Below, in pieces: positions 8,463 through 17,395 of a stretch of DNA of 58,495 bases. The notes under the pieces are model-generated. The model searched no databases. It was not told the DNA's origin and worked only from the letters and a program-made list of their open reading frames with translations. Numbering within the stretch: the stretch's first letter is position 1; each line of letters starts with the position of its first letter. Position numbers and translations under genes: made by a program. This stretch comes from Vibrio anguillarum. GTDB lineage: Bacteria; Pseudomonadota; Gammaproteobacteria; Enterobacterales; Vibrionaceae. The DNA lies in the NCBI RefSeq assembly GCF_001989995.2, contig NZ_JAHGUP010000047.1, positions 1-58,495 on the forward strand, given 5' to 3'.

Positions 8463-9803
8463 TTAACTCACCACGTCTTCCACTGTAAAAACTCCCCTTA
8501 AGGGATCAATGTTTTGACAATAAGTGTTACCAACCACCTCTTTCGCTTGATACATCGCCTCATCAGCCAAGGCCATTAAATGGTGCATACTATTGGTTTG
8601 TAAGGGGAAATAGCTGATACCGACACTAACACCAACGGTTAGGCTTTGCCCTTCAAACTCAATGGGCAGCCCTAAGCATTTGATAATTCGTTTGACTTTC
8701 TCTGCGACAAAATCGTACTCATCAATCAGATCGAGGCACACTACAAATTCATCGCCTCCAAGCCTTGCCGAAAAATCAGATTGGCGGATACTGGCCTCTA
8801 AGCGAATCGCGATTTGCTTTAAAATTTCATCTCCCGCGCAGTGGCCTTGAGTGTCGTTAATGGTTTTGAAATTGTCCAAATCAATGAAGAGCAGCGCTAA
8901 CTTCACCTTAGTCCTGTTGGCTTTTACGATGGCGTTATCCAACAATTTTTCAAACGCTCGCCGATTAAGTAGCCCCGTCAACGAATCATGTTCAGATAGA
9001 AACTGAAGCTGATCTTTTTGAATTTTTAACTCTGAGGTTTGTCGCTCAACCTCTAATTGCAATTCATCTTTTGTCACGGTTGTCGTTTTTAGTGAGACCT
9101 TCATATGGTTAAAAAAGTCAGCCAAAGCTACAAATTCAATATCCAGATTAACTGGTTCAATCTTGCTTTCAAGGTCACCATACGTCAAAGCTAGGATACC
9201 TTGTTTAATTGACGCAAACCCCCTTTTGAAACGTTTCAAAATCAACCAGGCAATGCCACTCACTAAGATTGAAAAAAATAATATTTTCAGTGCACTCACC
9301 ATCAAGGTCATTTGTTGACTCTCAATGCTTTTTGCTAAGACTGATTTTTGTAAGTAAAACAACTCTTCAGTCATATTTTGCACGAGCATATTGTAACGTG
9401 AATGTAACAGCCCTTTCGCGCTGATTAAAGAGTTGCTTTTTGCTTCAGCATCTTGATGAGTAAGCTTTTTTTCTTGTTGCAGTAAGACGGCAAGGCTAGT
9501 ATTCATGCGTTGTAAGTTTTCGATATGTTTGCCCATCATCTTATGATTAAGCAGTCTCTTGGAGAGGCTTTGCTGAGCAATATCAACCTGGTCCAAACTT
9601 GATACATCAGAATACTGCAGGAAAATCCAAAGTTGGCTACGCAACAAATCCACACTCAATTGGATCTGCATAATATCTTCTAGATCTTTTTTTGTTTGCT
9701 CTTGTTCTTTAAGTAAGCCCCACAGAGAAAAAGTGATCAAAAGGATTAGAAATGCCGTGGATGCGAACAATAATGTCAATTTACGTACAATCGAACTGAT
9801 CAT
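8463..9803 (-). CDS. Membrane-bound diguanylate cyclase
   Basis: This 446-residue GGDEF protein makes the second messenger c-di-GMP. It has a transmembrane helix at about residues 9-31, a helical periplasmic domain of about 130 residues, a second membrane helix at about 168-190, a HAMP-like linker, a coiled coil, and a GGDEF domain. The catalytic signature is intact (RLGGDEFVV, GGDEF at 349-353), and RQSD at 340-343 forms a canonical inhibitory I-site. It overlaps the end of the preceding binding-protein gene by four bases (ATGA), so the two are translationally coupled, suggesting that the binding protein controls this cyclase. Confidence 0.92.
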   Translation of the reverse strand: MISSIVRKLTLLFASTAFLILLITFSLWGLLKEQEQTKKDLEDIMQIQLSVDLLRSQLWIFLQYSDVSSLDQVDIAQQSLSKRLLNHKMMGKHIENLQRMNTSLAVLLQQEKKLTHQDAEAKSNSLISAKGLLHSRYNMLVQNMTEELFYLQKSVLAKSIESQQMTLMVSALKILFFSILVSGIAWLILKRFKRGFASIKQGILALTYGDLESKIEPVNLDIEFVALADFFNHMKVSLKTTTVTKDELQLEVERQTSELKIQKDQLQFLSEHDSLTGLLNRRAFEKLLDNAIVKANRTKVKLALLFIDLDNFKTINDTQGHCAGDEILKQIAIRLEASIRQSDFSARLGGDEFVVCLDLIDEYDFVAEKVKRIIKCLGLPIEFEGQSLTVGVSVGISYFPLQTNSMHHLMALADEAMYQAKEVVGNTYCQNIDPLRGVFTVEDVVS

Positions 9804-10828
9804 TTTATCGATACCTTAGTACGTAGCACTTCCTCGATCGGCTTGGAAGCAAGCACTGTCCGAAAATCCGGCTTGTCGCCCGTAACCATACCAGCCTCAA
9901 TCGCCCATCTTGCTTGAAGCTGTAAGTTAAATAAAAGTGCATTACCTAACGACAAACGAAATACATAATCATTCCAAGACCACTCGAGTTGGGGTAACGG
10001 AATATTTAAGGCCTGTGCAATCACCTCTCTCGATTGTTCAGGATTGAGGTTAATCCATTCATTAGCCTCTTTTAATGCGCGTAATATTGCCACTATCTCG
10101 TCATGCGCCTCTTCGACGGTTGCTTTCATCGAAAGTAAATTAAACGACAAATGATAAATACCAGATAGCCCAAGGTTCAATACATCGGATGGTGCAGAGG
10201 TTTCAGTTTTATAACCGTAAGGTTCCCAAACAGAAATAGCATCAACTTGTGAGGAGAATAATGAGTCATTTAGCGCTTCTGGTGGTAAATAGACTTTTTC
10301 AACAGCCATCTCTTTCAGGTCACTGGCAATCAACAATGAATCAAAGTAAAACTCACTGGCACTCGCCTTAACGATGCCTACTTTTTTACCTTCCAAGTCA
10401 CTCAGGTTAACAATGCCTAATCGCTCTAACGTGAGCAGCTTTAAATCGTTATCTGACTCAACAAAACTGGTTAATAGTGCAAAATCATTACGCTGGAAAA
10501 GCTTAAACATAACCACCGACTCAGAGGCAGTCGCATAGCCTACATTCCCACTAAACAAAGCTTGAGAACAGGCCACACCTCCAGAACAGGGCACTAGTTC
10601 GACATTCACCCCTTGTTGTTCAAAAAAACCCAAACTTTCGGCAATAATAAAGGAGGAAGAGAGTGGCGTTTGCGAAACCGCTATTCTTACTGCTTTACGC
10701 TCTTCAACACGGCTAGCATCATAAAAATGACCAAGTTGCCTATTAAAAATAGCAATAGTGACTACCAATACAACAATAGCCACTGCAACTTTATGAAAGG
10801 TCTGAGCTTTGTGCTTTTTCGTAACCAT
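9800..10828 (-). CDS. Membrane-tethered NMT1/SsuA-like periplasmic binding protein
   Basis: This 342-residue protein resembles the substrate-binding subunits of nitrate/sulfonate/thiamine-precursor ABC importers: VRIAVSQTPLSSSFIIAESLGFFEQQGVNVELVP at the start of the mature domain, then DLEGKKVGIVKAS and VDAISVWEPYG. Instead of a cleavable signal or lipobox it has an uncleaved N-terminal anchor (about residues 14-30). No permease or ATPase gene is nearby; it overlaps a diguanylate cyclase gene. It is therefore probably a sensor rather than a transporter part. The ATG at 10828 is preferred over a TTG two codons earlier; neither has a clear ribosome site. The ligand is unknown. Confidence 0.82.
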   Translation of the reverse strand: MVTKKHKAQTFHKVAVAIVVLVVTIAIFNRQLGHFYDASRVEERKAVRIAVSQTPLSSSFIIAESLGFFEQQGVNVELVPCSGGVACSQALFSGNVGYATASESVVMFKLFQRNDFALLTSFVESDNDLKLLTLERLGIVNLSDLEGKKVGIVKASASEFYFDSLLIASDLKEMAVEKVYLPPEALNDSLFSSQVDAISVWEPYGYKTETSAPSDVLNLGLSGIYHLSFNLLSMKATVEEAHDEIVAILRALKEANEWINLNPEQSREVIAQALNIPLPQLEWSWNDYVFRLSLGNALLFNLQLQARWAIEAGMVTGDKPDFRTVLASKPIEEVLRTKVSIK

Positions 10829-10983
10829 AGCCAATAAGTGAAATTATTTTATATACAACAGTTTAGCTCTTAATTGGAATTATTTTTGAGTGAATGGCTA
10901 TTTAATAACCGTTAGCAGGGGATGCATTGAGATTGTTTAGATTAAACAGTGAGTTAAGCTTGAGTTAGCATGGTATTTTACGC

Positions 10984-11015
10984 ACAAAAAAACCGTAGAC
11001 AATCGTCTACGGTTT
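10984..11015 (-). terminator. Minus-strand terminator at the left island edge
   Basis: An 11-base perfect stem (AAACCGTAGAC/GTCTACGGTTT) with a four-base loop is followed by seven T on the minus strand. It may end the Lamassu-like operon 140 bases upstream. It may instead be the original terminator of the tRNA-Ser gene, displaced by the island, since it is followed on the plus strand by a TGGCGG remnant arranged as at the intact tRNA. Confidence 0.85.
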
Positions 11016-11045
11016 AGAATATGGCGGGAGTGAGACAGCAGAGTT
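11011..11045. other. Putative decayed attachment site, left end of island
   Basis: After the terminator comes TTAGAATATGGCGGGAGTGAG, which lines up with TTGAATGTGGCGGTGAG at the 3' end of the intact tRNA-Ser (23076-23091), including the preceding hairpin and its orientation. This is what a chromosomal half-site left by integration into the tRNA 3' end should look like after mutation. The match is short and imperfect, so the assignment is inference. The rest of 10829-11155 shows no gene. Confidence 0.4.
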
Positions 11046-11155
11046 TAACCATTAAACTATTGATTTAGTTTAATTTAAAACAAAAACTCACACCCAAGTA
11101 TTACCTAAGACAACCGATACCGCATCTTGGTACGCAAGTTTTAATGAGCACTATT

Positions 11156-13486
11156 TTAATTTGATGAAAGTTTAACCTTTTCTAACAAGTTCACCTGCTT
11201 TCTGGAAAGCCCGGCTTTACCATATCTATAGCACAAGTAATCTGAGATATCCTGTTCATGGGTAGACATTACTACTTGCCTATCCCTTAGTTCAACACGG
11301 AGCAAATCACTCAACGATGCTATGTTAATCTCATCCATACATTGTGTTGGATCGTCAATAAACACAAACGCAGTTTTGGCGTATTTTTTGTTAAGCGCAA
11401 GAAATAAAGATAGCGAAAGAGCGCTGATTTGACCGCTGCTCATCGAGAGCGCGGCATCATGCTCAGAGTCACGTACCGTAGTAAAGTTCATTGCAGCTGT
11501 TTTTCGCGGTTTACCATTAGGCGTATCGATAAACACCCCTAGCCCACTTTGATAGTTTTGTAGCAATCGTCCACTATAGATATGAAAAAGTGACTCCATT
11601 TGACCTAGTGTTTGATTGGTATAGTGTGTACGTGCACGTTTAAGCTGGGTTTCTATATTTTCTAACTTTGAACATAAGTCTTCTAAATGCAGATATTTTG
11701 AATGATAAAATTCTACATCCTTTTGCCGCTCAATAATCGACGCATTTACCGTCAATTTATACTGTTGCTGAATGTAGTTTTTCTTCTGCTCAATCTGCTC
11801 TTCTGTCAAATTTTCAAGCTTGCTTAGATCGGAAAAATGAGCTTTGAAGAAGTCAAACTGATTCGTTGATAACATCTCATCTTCTGGCTCCAACGATCGA
11901 AGAATAGCGGTATTGACTGCTGAAACTTGTTTCGATTGGTCTTCTGAGTCAGAGGCATAAACCCTAGGTAACTTAATCCCTTGCATTTCCAATTTTTGTC
12001 CAATAGAGACCAATCGCTGCATTTGATGTTCATATTCAGCTAACTCAGAATGCAATTTTACGTTAAACTCACGCCTGACCGTTTCTAACAATGGAATATA
12101 TTTTGCCTTCAAAGGTACAAGGATGGCCTCTAGCGCTTGGTAACATTGATTAATTTGCAAACCGATCGTGGTTAGTTTCTGCTCCAGTAGAGCTGTCTTC
12201 GCCTCGATTGCCGATAGTAGTATGCTGTTCTCTTGATAGTCAAAGCCACAAAGTGGGCAGTCATGCTCACTATTATCAACTGTTTGGAGTAATTTTGTTC
12301 GTAATTGCATCACTACTGCTTGCTTTTTGCTCACACTACTGTGGCCTAAATGTAGCTTATTCTTATCATCAAGCAATTGCATAAGTTTGATAGATTCTTG
12401 TTCTTCTATATATGAAGAAATTAACGAACCATGTGATGAAGTGAGCTTTGATACATCAGTATCCAGTGCACTACAGATTTTTTCTAACTTATCTAACTCC
12501 GCTTTATTTTTATGTAAGTCTGGAAGCTTGTCGAAATGATGAAAAAGCCTAACAGCCAAATCAAATTCATTTCGTTTAGTGAATTCAATTTTTTGTTGGT
12601 TCCTTATCCTCTTAGCAATCTCGTGTCGGCCAACATAGACTTGATTTAGTAAATCAAGTTGACCCAATAGTTGATCTAAGTTTTTGAAACTACCTACAGT
12701 AAATGGCGTTTTAAGATCCCACTGAGGAGTAATCTTTAGCTCCGTAAGCTTAGTGTAAGCAACTGGGGTTGCATCACTAACAGTTAAAGTCCGCTGTAAC
12801 TCTTCTAGCTGAGTTTTTTGCTCAATATATACTTTATTCGTCTCTCCGAGCTGTGCCTTTGACTCAGACTTTAACTTACCAATGGTATCAATTCTGATAT
12901 CTAGCTCATCAAGGTTAAGTAGGTGACTTATTTGATCTGTTCGTTTATCACTATTACATCCGTCAGGAATAACAATTGATTTACTATCTTGCTGCAAGTA
13001 GTTAAGCACTGGGAAGTTTTCCAGAAACTTATCTCCAAATTTCTCTGACCAAAACTTTTTCTCATCATCAATTAGCCTAGGACTAGCAGTTTCATCGAAA
13101 CCAGATAGCTCATAAAGCTTAAATTCATTAAAACTATTAGGTCTATTTACACTTGAATCTAAATCTTCCTGTTTAGCCAGCCTCATCACATAAAGTATTT
13201 CATTACCTTTTTTAAGCTCTGCGATAATAGATATCCCATCATGGCAATTGTGATTTTGAAATATACTACGATTGTATTTTTTGCTACCACTTTTGATCGC
13301 GCGATGTCTAGCCGAGATTCTCGGAAGTTCACAACAAAAAAGCAGTTGTTTGGCATCAAATAAGGAGGTTTTACCAAAGCCATTCGGTCCATCATAGATA
13401 ACTAGATCAGACGAATAGCTTTCTGAAAACTGCGTAAATACCTTGAAACCATTAATCTTCAGCCTGTGAATTCGCCATCTTGCCAC
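11156..13486 (-). CDS. SMC/Rad50-like ATPase of a Lamassu/ABC-three-component system
   Basis: This 776-residue ABC-type ATPase has Walker A near the N-terminus (YDGPNGFGKTS, about residues 31-41), a long helical coiled-coil middle with a CPLC zinc hook at its centre (about residue 410), the ABC signature SMSSGQISALS (about 681-691), and Walker B FVFIDDPTQCMDE with a D-loop, followed by STHEQD. This is the LmuB/ABC-3C ATPase plan, expected to sense foreign DNA and release the partner effector. The start is the GTG at 13486, with GAGGAG seven bases upstream; it overlaps the middle-component gene by 35 bases. No known phage-defence assay supports it directly. Confidence 0.85.
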   Translation of the reverse strand: MARWRIHRLKINGFKVFTQFSESYSSDLVIYDGPNGFGKTSLFDAKQLLFCCELPRISARHRAIKSGSKKYNRSIFQNHNCHDGISIIAELKKGNEILYVMRLAKQEDLDSSVNRPNSFNEFKLYELSGFDETASPRLIDDEKKFWSEKFGDKFLENFPVLNYLQQDSKSIVIPDGCNSDKRTDQISHLLNLDELDIRIDTIGKLKSESKAQLGETNKVYIEQKTQLEELQRTLTVSDATPVAYTKLTELKITPQWDLKTPFTVGSFKNLDQLLGQLDLLNQVYVGRHEIAKRIRNQQKIEFTKRNEFDLAVRLFHHFDKLPDLHKNKAELDKLEKICSALDTDVSKLTSSHGSLISSYIEEQESIKLMQLLDDKNKLHLGHSSVSKKQAVVMQLRTKLLQTVDNSEHDCPLCGFDYQENSILLSAIEAKTALLEQKLTTIGLQINQCYQALEAILVPLKAKYIPLLETVRREFNVKLHSELAEYEHQMQRLVSIGQKLEMQGIKLPRVYASDSEDQSKQVSAVNTAILRSLEPEDEMLSTNQFDFFKAHFSDLSKLENLTEEQIEQKKNYIQQQYKLTVNASIIERQKDVEFYHSKYLHLEDLCSKLENIETQLKRARTHYTNQTLGQMESLFHIYSGRLLQNYQSGLGVFIDTPNGKPRKTAAMNFTTVRDSEHDAALSMSSGQISALSLSLFLALNKKYAKTAFVFIDDPTQCMDEINIASLSDLLRVELRDRQVVMSTHEQDISDYLCYRYGKAGLSRKQVNLLEKVKLSSN

Positions 13487-14138
13487 GAATATACTCCTCA
13501 ACTATTCCTTTGTAATTATTACTATTGCTTGTGAGCGCTTCAAATTCATGGCCTATCGCCAATAAACCTATTTTTTGCAAGTATTCATCCGCCAACTGAC
13601 AAGGGTCATCTAATTCTGATTCATCTACAGGAACAGATAAAAAAGGAAGCTTAATGTATATACGGCTCGCAATGCCGTACTCTGACTCAACCATTGGAGA
13701 TTTCTTGTATAAGCTGAATTTACTTTGATCTTTTATCAAATTAGCAATATCACTTGTATCATTTTCATTAAGAAGATCTAGTTCGGTTTGAGAGTAATAC
13801 AAAACATGTTTTTTAAAACTATAGCTATCTTCCTCTAAAGCAAAAATCTCACTTTCATGATCAACTATATCAGCTAGCCGATTCAGCTCGAACAACACCA
13901 CAACATCTGTATTTTTTGCAAAAGTAGGTTGTTCTCTCAATACATCTGGTGTGTTTTCCAAAATCCACTGATTAAGCTCATTTGGTTTCATCAGTTTCAA
14001 AACCTTAACAACTGCCAAAAAACGTTGGTGATTGTTCGACGTAGATTGATAAAAAGAAAAATGCTCAGCATCTTGTTCTACTAGCTCAAACTGACACGGA
14101 GAGTTGCTTGATAAAGTTGTAATTATCTGATTAATCAT
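13452..14138 (-). CDS. Middle component of the Lamassu/ABC-three-component system
   Basis: This 228-residue protein is mixed alpha/beta and acidic, without membrane segments. The features DSYSFKKHVLYYSQTELD in the middle and ASRIYIKLPFLSVPV towards the end resemble middle component 1 of ABC-3C systems (LmuC in Lamassu naming), a protein thought to link the ATPase to the effector. It overlaps the effector gene by eight bases upstream and the ATPase gene by 35 bases downstream, so the three are one tightly coupled operon. The family call rests on these motifs plus the context; a profile search would settle it. Confidence 0.72.
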   Translation of the reverse strand: MINQIITTLSSNSPCQFELVEQDAEHFSFYQSTSNNHQRFLAVVKVLKLMKPNELNQWILENTPDVLREQPTFAKNTDVVVLFELNRLADIVDHESEIFALEEDSYSFKKHVLYYSQTELDLLNENDTSDIANLIKDQSKFSLYKKSPMVESEYGIASRIYIKLPFLSVPVDESELDDPCQLADEYLQKIGLLAIGHEFEALTSNSNNYKGIVEEYIRGKMANSQAED

Positions 14139-15387
14139 TTATTTCATCACTTGCGTCACGCACTGACACAAACCTCACATTGTTTATTTTTGTAATTCTG
14201 TTTTTATCGTTTTCAGAAATTTCAGTAAATTTACCACTAGAGCTCGATTCACTACGAAGTAGAAATGGTGTGCTATCCATATGTACAACTAGATTATCGT
14301 AATCATAGAGCACATCTTGTACGTCTAGGTTTCCACGCAGACCATCAACATTTTCTTGAATTTGCTTTACGTCTAATTTCTTATTTAAAAAATCAAACTT
14401 CATCGCAGTAGGAAGGAACGAACCAAGTCCGCTTTTAAAGTAGTGTGGTAAGTCTTCAGATGTTTTAACTCCCATGATACAGAGAATTATTCTTAAATAA
14501 TGATCTACAGTATCATTACTGAAACCAGCTAAAGTGATTTCCTTTTGATTTGGTTTCTTTGAATAGTAGAGGCGAGTTAAAGCTGGAATATCCATATTCG
14601 CTACTGCAAATCTACACTTACAAATACCATTCAAATCAATAGACTCGCCTTCCTGAAGACTATCTAATATTTGGTCTGTTCTATCCAAAAGTGTCCTTCT
14701 AAACTCGAACAGAATTACTGCATGATCATCACTATGAATTACCTCGGAATGTAAACAACACTCTATCTCCGAAAAGTAAATTGGAATAGATTCCGCCGCT
14801 TTAAACTTGTTCATCGACTCATGTTGGTTTCGGTAGTGAGCTAAATTCACTCGCCCAGCTAGCAATACATGCAACTTAGCCAATTTATGCGCAATTAGTA
14901 ATTCTGTGGATGGCAGTCCGTATGCTCCAAGGTACTGCTCAATAATTTCATTGAGTTTAGTATCGATAGAGTTCGTTTCAACATAACAACGATCATCATG
15001 GTACTGATAAAACTGAACAAGATGCTCGCCATTAGCGACATTAGCAGCCCTATCAGAAAAATCATCAAGCCCCACTGAAACGTGAAACCATCTAACCGTG
15101 TTCTCATTACATCTCTCTGATATTTTTGATGCTTGTTGCAAGGCAGAGTTATAAGAATACCGCTTGTCACTCTTCATAGCTTTGACCTGGTGAAGAGATA
15201 AAACGTGACCGCTGCGATCATGTATCACAAAGTCATCTAGGTGCTCGACATTCAGGTAATCAGCTTCGGAATCCTCTTGCGTAAGAAGACGTATCGCGTG
15301 ATACAAGGCAACTTTACCTTGATAAACAAACCCACTCCACGCAGGAATGGCGCTGCTGTTTACAATCTGAGAGGAGACTTCTGTCAA
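14131..15387 (-). CDS. Effector of the Lamassu/ABC-three-component system, Cap4-like nuclease domain
   Basis: About 418 residues. The N-terminal domain starts SAIPAWSGFVYQGKVALYHA and carries an acidic pair and basic motif typical of PD-(D/E)xK-like nucleases: VEHLDDFVI (Glu and two Asp), then LHQVKAMKSD (Q-x-K). This matches the DUF4297/Cap4-type nuclease used by many Lamassu LmuA and CBASS effectors. The C-terminal part probably corresponds to the ABC-3C C-terminal domain, which I cannot resolve by eye. It is the first gene of the operon. The start is uncertain: the TTG at 15387 has AAAGGA nine bases upstream, while another TTG at 15426 adds 13 residues. Confidence 0.75.
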   Translation of the reverse strand: MTEVSSQIVNSSAIPAWSGFVYQGKVALYHAIRLLTQEDSEADYLNVEHLDDFVIHDRSGHVLSLHQVKAMKSDKRYSYNSALQQASKISERCNENTVRWFHVSVGLDDFSDRAANVANGEHLVQFYQYHDDRCYVETNSIDTKLNEIIEQYLGAYGLPSTELLIAHKLAKLHVLLAGRVNLAHYRNQHESMNKFKAAESIPIYFSEIECCLHSEVIHSDDHAVILFEFRRTLLDRTDQILDSLQEGESIDLNGICKCRFAVANMDIPALTRLYYSKKPNQKEITLAGFSNDTVDHYLRIILCIMGVKTSEDLPHYFKSGLGSFLPTAMKFDFLNKKLDVKQIQENVDGLRGNLDVQDVLYDYDNLVVHMDSTPFLLRSESSSSGKFTEISENDKNRITKINNVRFVSVRDASDEIND

Positions 15388-15648
15388 TCTAAATATTCCT
15401 TTTCGTAAATGGTCCTGTGTTTTCAAGCTTTCATAACTACGTACAACGTCAGATTTAAGCTAACGCTCACCAAAAACCAAGCAGGCACGACTTCATATAC
15501 AGTTGTTGCATATTAAACTGAAAAACCATGTCAGAAAAAGGGAAATTAACAACAATCTAGTTCTAAAAAATGAACACATCAAAATTAGACAAATCACTAT
15601 CATCGCCAACTGCTTGCGATTAAATAGTTTTTGAAATATCCCTTCAAC

Positions 15649-15666
15649 AGGCATGATTAAATGCCT
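15649..15666. promoter_or_regulatory. Inverted repeat between the Lamassu-like operon and the dGTPase
   Basis: AGGCAT-N6-ATGCCT lies in the 325-364 base divergent gap (15388-15751), about 90 bases before the dGTPase start. It could be an operator or a transcript hairpin. A TATAGT -10-like element at 15714-15719 may serve the dGTPase. No further gene is seen in the gap. Confidence 0.35.
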
Positions 15667-15751
15667 AATCACATTAATCGTACAACCTGATATGAACACA
15701 TTCGCGTATTGGTTATAGTTTACTCAGCGAGCTAAACAATGAGAAAAGATT

Positions 15752-17281
15752 ATGACTATCAACTTCAACGAAAAAGTTAGAGGGACGAGGGTATATCACA
15801 ATGGAACTGCCACTAAACCTCGTTCACTGACTGAACCTGATAAAATTGCTGCACAAGGAAACTTCGAAAGTGATCGAGGTAGAATCCTCAACTCTGCTGC
15901 AATCAGAAGGCTTCAACAAAAAACTCAAGTGTTTCCTCTCGAACGCAATGCTGCTGTTCGCAGTCGTCTCACTCATTCCCTCGAAGTTCAACAAGTTGGC
16001 CGATACATCACTCAATTAATCTTTAAAGAGCTTTCAGAAAAATCTAAGCAAGACTACAAGCTAATCGGATTAGAGCGTCAATTTGAATCGATAGTCGAAA
16101 TGTCATGCTTAATACATGACGTTGGCAATCCACCATTTGGACACTTTGGAGAGCAGGCAATAAATGACTGGTTTTCTCGTAACTTATCTTCTCTTATGAA
16201 AGATGAGAAAGGAAACTCGCGAGTGAATTTACCTAAGCCTATCCAACAGGACATAGTTAACTTCGAAGGCAATGCGCAAGCCATTCGCCTAGTGCACACC
16301 ATACTCGGACTCAATCTGACCTATTCTCAAGTATCCGGAGTGTTCAAGTATACTCGCCGTGGAGATCAGCCATCACCTAAAACACAGAACAATCCGCTAT
16401 TAAAAGACTATGACTATTTGATGAAAAAAGTGGGTTATTACTTAAGTGAACACCGCTACATAGAATCATTGAAAACAGTGTTGTCTATGGACTCTCATTG
16501 CCGTTCCCCATTTTCATACATAATGGAAGCTGCCGATGATATTTCTTACGGGATTGCAGACATTGAAGATTCCGTTGAAAAAGGCATTCTCACTGTTGAG
16601 CAGCTAATAGATGCTTTAGATTACGAATATCAATCTCTTGTGGAAAAGTATGGCTTACAGAACGATGATGAGATGAAAAGGATCGTTAGTGTCGCCAGTG
16701 AAAGTGCTTCAAAAGCTGATAACTGTGCGAACAGCCATTTCTTCATTACTCTTCGTGTAGAGATAAACAAACGCCTACCACAACATGCATGCAAGCAGTT
16801 TATAGATAATATAGATAAGGTATTTCATGGGAACTTCAATAGAGCACTAATTGAAGATCATAGTCAGAACCATGCATTAGTAAAAGCTCTTAAGAATGTT
16901 GCTATGAACTATGCTTTCTGCGATCCAGAAGTAGAAAAAAGTGAACTGCAAGGATATAGAATCATTACAGGGTTACTTGAGGCGTATAAGCCCTTATTAC
17001 TTTTGAGCGCAGATACTTTCACTAACATTGAAAAGGCCCCTCTATACGAGCGAAGACTCTACAAGAAGCTGCCCAACAAGCACCTTCGAGCATACGAAAT
17101 CGCGATGCAAACATTAAAACAAGAAAAAGATAAACCGTCTGACACTCCTTATTTACCCTACGACTTTGATTACGACGTGTGGGAGTTTTATTTTCGAGTC
17201 CGCCTCATCCAAGATTATATTAGCGGTATGACCGATCAGTACGCTTATGACGAATATCGTAATCTACATGTGTTGAACTAA
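15752..17281 (+). CDS. dgt: Deoxyguanosine triphosphate triphosphohydrolase, Dgt type
   Basis: Dgt cleaves dGTP to deoxyguanosine and tripolyphosphate. The 509-residue protein closely follows E. coli Dgt (505): ESDRGRILNSAAIRRLQQKT, the HD metal site (H75 in RLTHSLEVQ, H122-D123 in CLIHDVGNPPFGHFGE) and the later Asp in EAADDISYGIADIED. All metal ligands seen are intact. Such enzymes can starve phage of dNTPs and are counted as a defence system; T7 encodes an inhibitor of E. coli Dgt. Its place inside the island, divergent from a Lamassu-like operon, supports a defence role, but a housekeeping copy moved by the island is possible. Confidence 0.92.
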   Translation: MTINFNEKVRGTRVYHNGTATKPRSLTEPDKIAAQGNFESDRGRILNSAAIRRLQQKTQVFPLERNAAVRSRLTHSLEVQQVGRYITQLIFKELSEKSKQDYKLIGLERQFESIVEMSCLIHDVGNPPFGHFGEQAINDWFSRNLSSLMKDEKGNSRVNLPKPIQQDIVNFEGNAQAIRLVHTILGLNLTYSQVSGVFKYTRRGDQPSPKTQNNPLLKDYDYLMKKVGYYLSEHRYIESLKTVLSMDSHCRSPFSYIMEAADDISYGIADIEDSVEKGILTVEQLIDALDYEYQSLVEKYGLQNDDEMKRIVSVASESASKADNCANSHFFITLRVEINKRLPQHACKQFIDNIDKVFHGNFNRALIEDHSQNHALVKALKNVAMNYAFCDPEVEKSELQGYRIITGLLEAYKPLLLLSADTFTNIEKAPLYERRLYKKLPNKHLRAYEIAMQTLKQEKDKPSDTPYLPYDFDYDVWEFYFRVRLIQDYISGMTDQYAYDEYRNLHVLN

Positions 17282-17336
17282 CTAAATGCAAATAACTTGA
17301 ATTGTCGTAACAATGACGATATTTATTAGTACATAC

Positions 17337-17356
17337 AAGGGAAGTCACCTTCCCTT
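17337..17356 (+). terminator. Hairpin after dgt
   Basis: An eight-base perfect stem (AAGGGAAG/CTTCCCTT) with a TCAC loop lies 56 bases past the dgt stop, in the convergent gap with the DprA-like gene. Only three T follow, so it is a weak terminator. Confidence 0.5.
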
Positions 17357-17395
17357 TCTAGTAGCTGTTAATCAGCTGATTGGGATGATTCAGCT

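Noticed and set aside
12640..12663. QLDLL in the SMC-like ATPase as another sliding-clamp motif
   Set aside because: It lies within the predicted coiled-coil helix, where Gln/Leu-rich heptads produce such strings by chance; there is no disordered context as in the DprA-like linker.
15493..15699. 68-codon minus-strand frame in the gap between the Lamassu-like operon and dgt
   Set aside because: Hydrophobic translation without a ribosome site or recognisable motif; probably a chance frame in an AT-rich promoter region.
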